From NCBI GenBank assembly GCA_017479035.1, contig JAFVCR010000017.1, positions 1 to 9,794 on the forward strand: a stretch of 9,794 nucleotides of DNA, given 5' to 3'. The position numbers and the translations under genes were made by a program. Positions 1 through 7,900 of the stretch are shown in pieces. How positions within the stretch are numbered: the first letter of the stretch is position 1; each line of letters begins with the position of its first letter. The DNA comes from Kiritimatiellia bacterium (GTDB taxonomy: Bacteria; Verrucomicrobiota; Kiritimatiellia; RFP12; UBA1067). A model generated the notes under the pieces. That model was given only the letters and a program-made list of their open reading frames with translations, was not told the origin of the DNA and ran no database searches.

Positions 1-54
1 ATGAAGCGTTGCTGCGAATGCGGCCAGTGCAATTGTTGCAAAGATGCGTTTCAT
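1..54 (-). CDS. Start of an exported protein (signal peptide only, partial)
   Basis: The ATG at 54-52 opens a frame that runs off the left edge of the window after 18 codons, MKRIFATIALAAFAATLH. This is a typical start of a Sec signal peptide: a short basic n-region (K2, R3) followed by a hydrophobic, Ala-rich core. No cleavage site is reached inside the window and the mature protein is unknown. The start is supported by an AGGAG ribosome-binding site (positions 66-62) that overlaps the TAG stop of the preceding phosphodiesterase gene and lies 7 nt from the ATG. Only 10 bp separate the two genes, so it is very probably the next gene of the same operon and is likely translationally linked to it. 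The frame is real by these criteria, but no function can be assigned. Confidence 0.72.
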   Translation of the reverse strand, partial: MKRIFATIALAAFAATLH

Positions 55-64
55 CGGGTGGCTC

Positions 65-841
65 CTATACAATGAGTCCGTCGTATGCAAGGGCAACGCC
101 CTGCGGGAGAAGTTTCTCGAAATCCCGGTGCAGGACGCGGTGGCACGCATGCGTGAAGTACGTCCTCTTCGCACCGATCTTCTCCGCCGCCGCGAGCGAC
201 AGCGAAAGCGTCATGTGCGTGGGATGTATGCGCGGCTCGTCTCCGCGCAGGCAATCCAGCACCAGCACATCCAGATCGTGCAATTTTTCAAGGCTCGCAT
301 CGGGGATTTCCCTACAGTCCGGGATGTATGCCATACGGCGGCCGTCGCATTCGAAAACGTATCCGTTCGTGCGCGGGCCGTGCACCACCGGCACCGCCGT
401 CACCTCGATACCGCCCACGCGCACCGCACCTGCTACTGGTGTGAATTCGATTTGCGGACGGTACAAACCCTCGGTGTTCGGCTTGGAGGTAATGTATGGA
501 AATATGCGGTGCAGGTCTGCAATCGTTTCTTCTGCGGCATAGCACGGAATTGGATGGTCGCCATTCAAAGTGTTGAAGCGGCGGATGTCGTCAAAACCAG
601 CGATATGATCCATATGCGCATGCGTTATGAATACCGCATCGGCTCTTGCCACATTGTATTTGAGGCATGCGAGGCGGAACTCCGGCGGCGTGTCCACGAT
701 TATCGAAACTCCTCCGCCGCGCACCACCGCACCGCTGCGCAAACGCTTGTCGCGCGGGTCGGACGACGTGCAAACCTCGCAATCACATCCAATCTGCGGC
801 ACCCCGCACGATGTCCCCGTTCCAAGAAAAAGCAACTCCAT
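65..841 (-). CDS. PhnP-like metallo-beta-lactamase-fold phosphodiesterase
   Basis: This 258-residue protein belongs to the metallo-beta-lactamase superfamily, in the group related to PhnP (phosphoribosyl cyclic phosphate phosphodiesterase). The N-terminal strand MELLFLGTGTSCGVP is followed by C19-x-C21-x2-C24, which in E. coli PhnP binds a structural zinc. The metal-binding signature H74-x-H76-x-D78-H79 is intact. H154 (VVHGP), D175 (IPDCRE), H206/H209 and H231/H234 are the likely remaining ligands or active-site residues, and the ending AYDGL is typical of the family. I chose the ATG at 841 because GGAAG lies 5 nt upstream and the homology begins exactly there. A longer frame back to 919 would overlap the kinase gene and adds nothing recognisable. 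No phn genes are nearby, so the true substrate may be another cyclic phosphate or nucleotide. The protein has no signal peptide and is presumably cytoplasmic. The family is sure; the substrate is not. Confidence 0.88.
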   Translation of the reverse strand: MELLFLGTGTSCGVPQIGCDCEVCTSSDPRDKRLRSGAVVRGGGVSIIVDTPPEFRLACLKYNVARADAVFITHAHMDHIAGFDDIRRFNTLNGDHPIPCYAAEETIADLHRIFPYITSKPNTEGLYRPQIEFTPVAGAVRVGGIEVTAVPVVHGPRTNGYVFECDGRRMAYIPDCREIPDASLEKLHDLDVLVLDCLRGDEPRIHPTHMTLSLSLAAAEKIGAKRTYFTHACHRVLHRDFEKLLPQGVALAYDGLIV

Positions 842-893
842 CGCCACTTCCGGAAATTCCAAGCGGATTCGCTGAAATTCGTTGCCGGCAATA

Positions 894-3653
894 TCACTCT
901 TCGCCGGCATCCTCCGCAAAGTCCATATCCGGGAAAAGGCGTTTTGCCTTGGCCTCGTACGTATCGAATTTCTTGACGACTGGCTTCACCAAGTTCTTGG
1001 CCAGATCCACCGCACTTTCATTTTCGCCGCAAAGCGTAATCAGCGTTAGCGCCGCGCCAAGTTGCCTGTCCGCCCAGCGTTTGGTGTTTGCAAGTTCGCT
1101 GCGGAGGTCGCTGCGTTCGCTCTCGCGCCCTTTCACCACGAGGATGCTGATCATCTTGCCGAACAGCCAATCCATGCGCACGCCCTTGTATGCTTCATCG
1201 CTGGCTTTGTAGAGTTTTGTCCAGTCCACTTGATAGAGTTTGCCGTCGGGGTTGTACTTGCCCGTTTTAGTATCGTACACGCGGTTCTGGATTGTAAACT
1301 GCTTGTCGTTGGAGTCAACTATCATAGTACGCGCCTTGTTGTTGAACTCCAATCCTTTCGCAAACTTCACCAGATGCTTGTGGAAATCCTGCATGATGGT
1401 TACCTTCCATATCTGGAAGTCTATTTCATCCGTGCCCTCGCGCGTATCGAACGTTCCCCTCGCCGCCTGCAACTGCTTTATCGCAGGCTCCCAACTAAGG
1501 AAGCGCAAACGCCCGCCGACCAGATCCTCGAACGCCGTTTTCGCCTTTTGGATTTCCGCTTCGGCCAGTTCGCGATGCTTCTCCGCCTTCTCCTGCGCAC
1601 TGCGTTCTTTCTCTTCAGCTTCGGCCTTCGCCTTCTGCTCTTTTTCAATGCGCCGCTGCTCGCGATCTATCTCTTTGCGCACTGCGGCAAGCCGCGTCTT
1701 GATCCGGTCGGGGATTGCCTTGGATTTCGCCTGTGCGGTCTCGTTTATTTTTGCGCTGCGTGCAACGTCGTAAACTTCCTTCACGAGTTTTCCTGCCTTG
1801 CCGTATAGTTGCGCGGCGGCCTCGTAGCGTGCCGTGATGTCGTTGCGAGCATCTGCGGGCAACGCACCAGCCGCGCCCTCTTCAGCCTGCGCTGCTTCAA
1901 TGAGCTTCTCCGCATCTGCAATCGCCCCATCCAGTTGCGCAGCAGTGCGGATCGCCGCCGCACGGCAGAGATACGCATCGTCCCACAACGCTAGCAGATC
2001 TTTCACGCTCTGCGGCATTGCCACTGCCGGCTGCGCCGCTTCATCCTCGGCTTCGGCACCTTCGCCCGCCTCCTCGCTATCGGCGGACGCTCCCTCTTCA
2101 GCCTCCTCTGTAGCAGGTGCGGCATTCTCCGCAGCCACCGCCGCTCCATCTGCCGCTTTGTTTTTCTCGCCTTCAGCCGTTGCAGGCGGTGCATTCGTAG
2201 CCGCCGCATCCGGTGCAGGTGCGGGAGCCGGTGCCTCCACCGCTTTGGGCGGAGATTTGGCTTCCGCAAGTTTGTTCGTGAATGCCACTGCTTCTATAAT
2301 GTGCTGCGATTCATTAGCATCTGGAACGAGCGAGTCGCCAAACGCTTCTCTCATCTCTTTTGTGAGCACCGTGAGAAGATCCGCATTCATTTTCTCGCAC
2401 GCGCTCTGCGCGGCATCGGCGCACGCCTTGATCTTCTCGTTGTATTCCTTCGCCACGCGGATATTCTCAAGTGCGCTCTTGCGCGCCACCAGCAATACGT
2501 CTCGCGTGTCGCTCAACGCGCTTTCTTCCTTGGCTACGGCTGCGGAATGCTGATACCACAAAAGTCCGCCCACAAGCCCTGCAATGGCAAGCGCCACGCC
2601 GCCCGCCGCAATGCCTATCATCTTGCCTACGCCCATTCCCTCTTCTTCTTCAGCCGCTTCGAGCGCGGGATCCATGCCAAAACGTCCCGGCAGGATGGCA
2701 CCCTGCGGTTGAGCCATTCCGGCTTGCGTCGGCACGGCTTGCGTTGCTGCAACGGGCGATGTGATCTTGGGCTTGCGTCCTTTGATGGTCAGTTTCTTCC
2801 CGCCGGGTTTCGCGCCGGTCGTCTGGGGAAACTTCGAGAGATAGCGTTTGAAATCGCCAAGCAGGGACTTGTATGTGGGATGGCGGCGGTTGGGCTCCAC
2901 CTCCAGCATTCGCATGATGATCTCGTCCACTTCCGGCGGGATGTCGGGGCGCAATTCGCTGGGTTTCTTCGGCGGCCCTTGGAAACGCGCCTTCACCACT
3001 GCCACGGCATCTTCTCCGTCGAACGGCGGCACGCCTGTCAACGCATGATACAACGTTCCGCCAAGGGAATAGATGTCCGCACGGAAATCCAGTTTCTTCT
3101 TGAGGCATTTCTCGGGAGATATGTAGTATGGCGTGCCCCATATTTCGTTGGAATCCGCCTGCATCGCTGCAAGACCAAAATCCACTAGTTTCGCGTTCCC
3201 GTCAGTATCGTAAAGGACGTTCTCGGGTTTTACGTCTCCATGCACAAGCCCTGCTTCGGCTGCGATTGAAAGCGCACTTGCAAGCTGTTCGCCCACGCGC
3301 ATGACGTGCACCACATCGAGCCTCCCCGGCGTTTTCTCCATTTCGCCATCCAGGCTGCCGCCGCTGCAAAGTTCCATTGCAATGTACGGTCTGCCCTCGA
3401 AAATGTCGAAGCGGTATATCTGCGCGATGTTCGGGTGCTGGAGTTTGGCGGCCGCCTGCGCCTCTTTTTTGAACTTCTCCACAAACTCCGGATCGTTGCC
3501 GAGGCTTGCCAGCATCACCTTGATGGCACATGGCCTGTCCAGCATTTTGTCCTTGCCCAGATACACGCCGCCCATGCCGCCGTGCCCGAGTTCTTTCTCG
3601 AGATGGAACGGACCGAAATCCCCGGGACACACAATCGTCGATTCATCAGCCAT
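894..3653 (-). CDS. Transmembrane Ser/Thr protein kinase (PknB/Hanks type) with large extracytoplasmic region
   Basis: The protein has 919 residues. The cytoplasmic kinase domain (about 13-272) has the Gly loop G23-x-G25-G26-x-G28, Lys45, helix-C Glu64, catalytic loop H138-G139-D140-x-K142-x2-N145, D158-F-G, the GTPYYISPE segment (173-181) and D193 with the YSLG motif. All catalytic residues are present, but Gly replaces the usual Arg of HRD, making it a non-RD kinase. A basic linker with GRKPK leads to one membrane helix at about 345-367. Outside the membrane follow helical sequence (370-465), an Ala/Glu/Pro-rich linker (466-548), helices, a charged coiled coil (about 651-711) and a C-terminal region (712-919) that I do not recognise. 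A TTG at 3665 would extend the frame by four codons, but it lies within the GGAGGT Shine-Dalgarno. That site ends 4 nt before the ATG at 3653, which fixes the start. The gene begins 15 bp after lepB and is surely cotranscribed. It probably senses an envelope signal; ligand and substrates are unknown. Confidence 0.93.
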   Translation of the reverse strand: MADESTIVCPGDFGPFHLEKELGHGGMGGVYLGKDKMLDRPCAIKVMLASLGNDPEFVEKFKKEAQAAAKLQHPNIAQIYRFDIFEGRPYIAMELCSGGSLDGEMEKTPGRLDVVHVMRVGEQLASALSIAAEAGLVHGDVKPENVLYDTDGNAKLVDFGLAAMQADSNEIWGTPYYISPEKCLKKKLDFRADIYSLGGTLYHALTGVPPFDGEDAVAVVKARFQGPPKKPSELRPDIPPEVDEIIMRMLEVEPNRRHPTYKSLLGDFKRYLSKFPQTTGAKPGGKKLTIKGRKPKITSPVAATQAVPTQAGMAQPQGAILPGRFGMDPALEAAEEEEGMGVGKMIGIAAGGVALAIAGLVGGLLWYQHSAAVAKEESALSDTRDVLLVARKSALENIRVAKEYNEKIKACADAAQSACEKMNADLLTVLTKEMREAFGDSLVPDANESQHIIEAVAFTNKLAEAKSPPKAVEAPAPAPAPDAAATNAPPATAEGEKNKAADGAAVAAENAAPATEEAEEGASADSEEAGEGAEAEDEAAQPAVAMPQSVKDLLALWDDAYLCRAAAIRTAAQLDGAIADAEKLIEAAQAEEGAAGALPADARNDITARYEAAAQLYGKAGKLVKEVYDVARSAKINETAQAKSKAIPDRIKTRLAAVRKEIDREQRRIEKEQKAKAEAEEKERSAQEKAEKHRELAEAEIQKAKTAFEDLVGGRLRFLSWEPAIKQLQAARGTFDTREGTDEIDFQIWKVTIMQDFHKHLVKFAKGLEFNNKARTMIVDSNDKQFTIQNRVYDTKTGKYNPDGKLYQVDWTKLYKASDEAYKGVRMDWLFGKMISILVVKGRESERSDLRSELANTKRWADRQLGAALTLITLCGENESAVDLAKNLVKPVVKKFDTYEAKAKRLFPDMDFAEDAGEE

Positions 3654-3665
3654 ACAGACCTCCAA
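3654..3665 (-). promoter_or_regulatory. Strong Shine-Dalgarno deciding the kinase start
   Basis: Read on the minus strand, GGAGGT occupies 3663-3658 and is followed by CTGT and then ATG at 3653. It lies between the lepB stop codon (TGA, 3671-3669) and the kinase ATG. Because it is itself made of codons of the longer TTG-initiated frame, it shows that the ATG, not the TTG at 3665, is the start. Confidence 0.85.
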
Positions 3666-3668
3666 AAA

Positions 3669-4880
3669 TCATTTCACGTTTCCCCATCTGTGGGACAATG
3701 GCCAGAAAACCCCTCCAGCCACGCCGCGCAGGTTTCCAGCCGGCACCGGTCCCCAATAGCGCGAGTCGAAACTGTTGCGGGAGTTGTCGCCGCACGCATA
3801 ATACTCCCCTTCTCCAAGGACTGCTTTATCACCCTTGAACTGCAACGTCTTCGCCCCGTCGCGGAAACGGGCATCCTCTGGCAGACGGTATCCGGCATAA
3901 CGAGGTTCGCTCTCGTGGTAAGCCTCGCAGGATTGTATCTGCCGCACGCGCAAGGGCTCGTCCGGCATCTCGCCGTCTGCATATAGATGCCCGTCTTTTA
4001 TTTCAAGCGTCTCTCCGGGCAAGCCTGTCATGCGCTTGATGTAATGCGTGCCTTGCTGCAAACCTTCTATGCCCGTAGTGGAGAACACCATCACGTCCCC
4101 TCGCTTTGGCATGCGGAAATTCCACAACCAGCGATTGACAAAAAGGAAATCGCCCGTCACCACATACCCGCTCCACAGTTCGTCGCCCTTGTGCACTATG
4201 CTGCCAGGCCGCAAACCATTCGGCAGGCGCGGAATTTCATCCGCTACCGGCGCATCGCCCGCAGACCCACGCAACACATCGGTCGGCACGGTCGCAGGAT
4301 TTATCGGCGAACCCTTCGGCGCGAACCACGCCTGCACTGTGCGCACTGGCCATATGTTCTTCTGCCATGCTGCATGCTCGCGTATCCCGGCCATATTCAC
4401 AACCACCATATCGTAGTAGCCATCGTTGCGCGGCACGAAACGCAATTCGCCCGTGGCAGGTGCTGTGAAACGCTCGTACATTTTGCCGGTTACAAGCCAT
4501 TTGCCCCACTTTAGAGGCGTGGTATCGATCCATGTGGCATCTGCCGCAGTGCACGGCTCCGAATGGTTGCCGTAGAGAGTCGGCTGCATGGATCCCGTAG
4601 GAATGTTGAACGGTTCGTAGAAATACGCGCGGAACGCCATCGCCACGCTGATCGAGACCACAAGTATATCCAACCACTCGCGCCCGGCGGCAAAGGAACG
4701 CGGCCGATCGTATTCCGCCAGCAACTCGCGCATCGTGTTAAGATCGTTTGCGTCTATTGCCGCACGCAACCCGGAAAGGTCTTTTACGTCTTCGTAACTA
4801 TACAGATAGGTCTTTGCGGACTGCACTAGCAGTTTCGCTTCTTTGCGTTCTCGCCGTTTTTTCGTAAAGGGCAGTGTCAT
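3669..4880 (-). CDS. lepB: Signal peptidase I
   Basis: This 403-residue membrane-bound serine protease removes signal peptides from exported proteins. A charged cytoplasmic N-terminus of about 67 residues precedes a single membrane helix (about 69-86), unlike E. coli LepB, which has two. Box B is PTGSMQPTL with nucleophile Ser97. The substrate-pocket strand is GDFLFVNR (243-250), RGDVMVF follows at 260-266, and the Lys-box YIKRMTGLPGE (280-290) supplies the general base Lys282. The C-terminal box GDNSRNSFDSRYWG (364-377) is complete, so the enzyme should be active. About 145 residues lie between Ser97 and the next conserved strand, a large insertion relative to most relatives. The ATG at 4880 has only a weak upstream GGG (4888-4886), and a stop occurs in frame ten codons upstream, so no longer start is possible. 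It is the first gene of the operon with the kinase and follows a clear promoter. Confidence 0.93.
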   Translation of the reverse strand: MTLPFTKKRRERKEAKLLVQSAKTYLYSYEDVKDLSGLRAAIDANDLNTMRELLAEYDRPRSFAAGREWLDILVVSISVAMAFRAYFYEPFNIPTGSMQPTLYGNHSEPCTAADATWIDTTPLKWGKWLVTGKMYERFTAPATGELRFVPRNDGYYDMVVVNMAGIREHAAWQKNIWPVRTVQAWFAPKGSPINPATVPTDVLRGSAGDAPVADEIPRLPNGLRPGSIVHKGDELWSGYVVTGDFLFVNRWLWNFRMPKRGDVMVFSTTGIEGLQQGTHYIKRMTGLPGETLEIKDGHLYADGEMPDEPLRVRQIQSCEAYHESEPRYAGYRLPEDARFRDGAKTLQFKGDKAVLGEGEYYACGDNSRNSFDSRYWGPVPAGNLRGVAGGVFWPLSHRWGNVK

Positions 4881-4902
4881 ATTTTCCCAACTAAACCATT
4901 TT

Positions 4903-4938
4903 CTCCTTTATTCTAGAATAAAAAGCGAAATTCCGCAA
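4903..4938 (-). promoter_or_regulatory. Sigma-70-like promoter for the lepB operon
   Basis: On the minus strand, TTGCGG (4938-4933) and TAGAAT (4915-4910) are separated by exactly 17 bp. The -10 matches the consensus in five of six positions; the -35 matches only in its TTG. The start of transcription would fall near 4905-4902, giving a leader of about 23 nt before the lepB ATG. The surrounding sequence is clearly more AT-rich than the flanking genes. The assignment is by consensus only. Confidence 0.55.
4907..4922. promoter_or_regulatory. 16-bp perfect palindrome over the -10 box
   Basis: The sequence TTTATTCTAGAATAAA is identical to its reverse complement over all 16 bases. It contains the proposed -10 hexamer TAGAAT and would lie just upstream of the transcription start. 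This is the position expected of a repressor operator, but its AT-richness means that chance or promoter composition could also explain it. No regulator gene is visible in the window. Confidence 0.35.
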
Positions 4939-4969
4939 GCAAAATCTTCACGTCGCGAACGCGCGGCTG

Positions 4970-7900
4970 CTATGGGTGCGCTTGCTTTATTTTTATTGCC
5001 GCGCCGCCTCCAGGCGCAAGAGAAAGATCAAGCCTACCGCCGTTGCAAACCTTGAATTTCTTGTGGACATACTTCTGCGGTTCCTCCGCCGAGGCAGCCT
5101 CATCCATGAACGCTTCCGCATCATATTCTCCTTCCGGCAGAAAATCAAGTGGAATGGAAACGTTCCATCCGTCCCAATCGCATATTGCAGCCACATGATA
5201 TGCACCATCCGCCGTTTTACGCACTACTGCGATATTCTTGCCGATCTCCCCAGCCACGGCACGCGTCTCGCTCCATACCGTTGGTGTCTTTGCCATGAAA
5301 TCGAAGCATTCCTGATTGGCGGAATACATCGCGGGACTGTCGCAAAGCATCTGGAGCGGCCCCGAAAAAAGCGTCATCAGCGCGATCTGGTGCGTACGCG
5401 TCCCCTGCGAACCAGGAGCGTGATTCGACGGACGGTAACCGGCGCGGGAGAAATTGCGCATTGCGCCAGGCGTGTAGTCCATAGGCCCTGCAAGCCCGCG
5501 GACGTATGGAATGGAGCAGTCGTTTGCAATCATGTCGCTCGAAGCGTCCCACTTCATCTGCTCGAGGCCGAACACCCCTTCGTAGTTCACTATATTAGGA
5601 TAGGTGGCGTGCAGCCCGGTGGGTTTGAACACGCCGTGGTAGTCCACAAGCAATTTGCGCGCCGCGCACGCCTTGGCGAAACTCTCCAGAAAGCGCACGA
5701 CCTCCGCATCGTCGCGGTCGAAGAAATCCACCTTGAACCCCACCGCGCCCATCTTTGCGAAATGGTCAGCCACGCGCTCCTCGTCTCCGAACGCCTGCGC
5801 CCATGCAATCCACAAAACCACGCCTACGCCGCGCTCCTTCGCGTATGCGATGAGATGCGGCAGGTCGATGTTCTTCTGCACGTTCCAGATGTCCAGCCTC
5901 TCGCTCCAGCCTTCGTCCATGATTATGTACGGGACGTTGTTCGCGGCGGCGAAATCGATATACTTTTCGTACGTCGCCGTGTTTATGCCGGCATCGAAAC
6001 CGGGATTGTCACCGAAATTCCAATCGTTCCACCAATCCCACACCACAAGCCCCGGCTTCACCCACGCAACATCTCCGAGCACGTTGGGCTTTGCAAGCTC
6101 GTCCACCATTCTGTTGCCCACAAGCCCCTTCGCATCGTCCGCCAGCATGAACACGCGCCAGGGCAATGCACCGTATCTCCCCTTCACTATATAATCTTCG
6201 CGTTCGATGACGCGTATCTTGCGCAGCCGCCTCACCCCTTCTGCCACAGCCTCCTCGCCATCGCCGTCGCCGCGTCTGGCGGGGAATTTCGCAAACACTC
6301 CCTTGAGCGTATCGTCCCCGGAACGGACGAAATTCCACCCCGCATACTCGCGCAGATCGCTTTCCGTGAACGCCATCGCCCAGCCGTTCCCCTCCACCGT
6401 CACCGGCGCGAAATAGAGATCCGTCCCGCCGTTTGGAATATCCTTCACCGCCAACTTTTCCGCGATATGTTCCCAGGAGTTCTGCAACGCATCGCCGCGC
6501 CATGAGCCGTTCGCGTGCTGGATCCATACTTCCTGCTCCGGCGCGACGAAACGCACGTCGGCGGTTTCGTCTTTTATCGTCGCCGTGCCGTCCACGTCCC
6601 AGCGATAGGCCACGCCATCGTTGCGTGCGGCAAGCTCCACGCGATGCGGCGTGGTTGCATCGAGCGCCACGGGGCACGGCATCGTCACGGGGCGGCCGTC
6701 GCGGAAAATCTGCACCGTCTCGCCGAACGTGCTTTTGAGATGCCGTATCTTGTTGCGCCCATCCGGCGAAACGGCTTCATTGTAATGGTATGCGGCGCGG
6801 TCCACGGCGCGGCGTATCGCATCGGCACGATCCTGCGGCATCTTCTCCGGCTGGTATGCAATTTGTTTCGCCGCCGTGCCGAAAAGCGCGCGCATCCACA
6901 CGAGCGCCTGCAGGTATTCGCCGTCGCGGTTGAGATGGATTGTGTCGCCGGGCGTTCCCACCACATCGCCTCCGACCGGGTTTGCACGGAACTCCTGCAC
7001 CGCAGGCCCCGTCGGAATTATCCGCAATCCGCGCCGCGCCGCCCATTCGCCCGCCGCCTCGTGGATGCGTGCGGCCATGCCGCTCTGGTCAAATCCCCAC
7101 TTGCCGCCGGGCGCGATGCGTGAATCGCGTTCGTTGTAGCTCCACGTTTCCTGGAATACGATTTCCGCTTGCGGCGCGAGCCTGCGTATCTCTGCTATCA
7201 CTTCGTCGCCGAACGGATTGTATGTCTTTGGGTTCCAGCTTGCGGGGCTTGCCTGTTGGATGGTTACAATGTCCCATCTGTCGGCTGCGAGCATTTCGGC
7301 GATCGATGCCTTTTCCGCAAAAGCCGGCGCGGATCCCGAAGCGTAGCTCCACCTTATGGAATAGTCTTTCGCATCGTTTTTGATGTTCTTCGCGTGACGT
7401 TCGAGCGAGCAGCCGCCGATATACATCGATGCGATGTCAAGCGTGACTCCCGCGCTTTTCGCCACCTGCGGAATGTTGCGCATCACGGAAATCGAAAACG
7501 AATTGCCTATCATCAGCACCTTGAGCGGCTTCGGCGGAGTGGTCGCTTTCCCGGAAACTCCCAGCGTGAAACCTTCGTTGTAGTTCTGCGGCGTTTTCGC
7601 AATATCCTCCCTGCCCGCGCCGCGCCTCATGCGTTCCTTGAGCGCGTCGAGATGTTCCGAATATATCTCGCGCGGCGTGCAACCAAATTCCTTGCACAAC
7701 GCAGCCGCCATGCCCACGACCTCGCCCATCATCCCGCAGGTGCGCATCACGCGCAGCGTCCCCAATGCGGCGTGGGTCGCGGAAACATCCCTCCCGGCCA
7801 TAAACAGGTTCGGCACGTTGCGCGAATAGAAACATCTATACGGAACCGGCACCGATTTGCACTTCTTGTGCACCGTCGCGGCACGGAACGATTCGCCGTC

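Larger units (their letters stand above)
4881..4969. other. Intergenic region between the giant CAZyme gene and lepB
   Basis: These 89 bp separate the TAG stop of the GH97-containing frame from the lepB start. They hold the promoter and palindrome described separately. Just after the stop, CGCG-CGTT-CGCG could form a four-pair hairpin, but no T-run follows it directly, so I do not call a terminator. A start-stop mini-frame ATG GTT TAG lies at 4899-4891. Confidence 0.6.

Noticed and set aside
842..919. Longer N-terminus for the phosphodiesterase starting at 919
   Set aside because: It would overlap the kinase gene by 26 bp and adds residues with no similarity to the family, whereas the ATG at 841 has a GGAAG site and begins exactly at the first conserved strand.
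44..976. Plus-strand open frame of 310 codons opposite the phosphodiesterase
   Set aside because: The minus strand carries an intact metal-binding site and a proper ribosome-binding site; the plus translation has no motif.
4891..4907. Two-codon leader peptide ATG GTT TAG with an upstream AGGAG
   Set aside because: The predicted transcription start falls within or after the AGGAG, and the spacing is only 3 nt. I mention it as a curiosity but do not call it a gene.
4946..4969. Rho-independent terminator after the fusion gene
   Set aside because: The only hairpin is four base pairs (CGCG/CGCG) and is not followed directly by a T-run; the later T-rich bases belong to the promoter region.
4976..6505. 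Plus-strand open frame of 509 codons opposite the GH97 part
   Set aside because: It lies wholly antisense to a frame with clear GH97 motifs. Its translation is Arg/His/Cys-rich with no recognisable domain, as expected when a GC-biased gene is read backwards.
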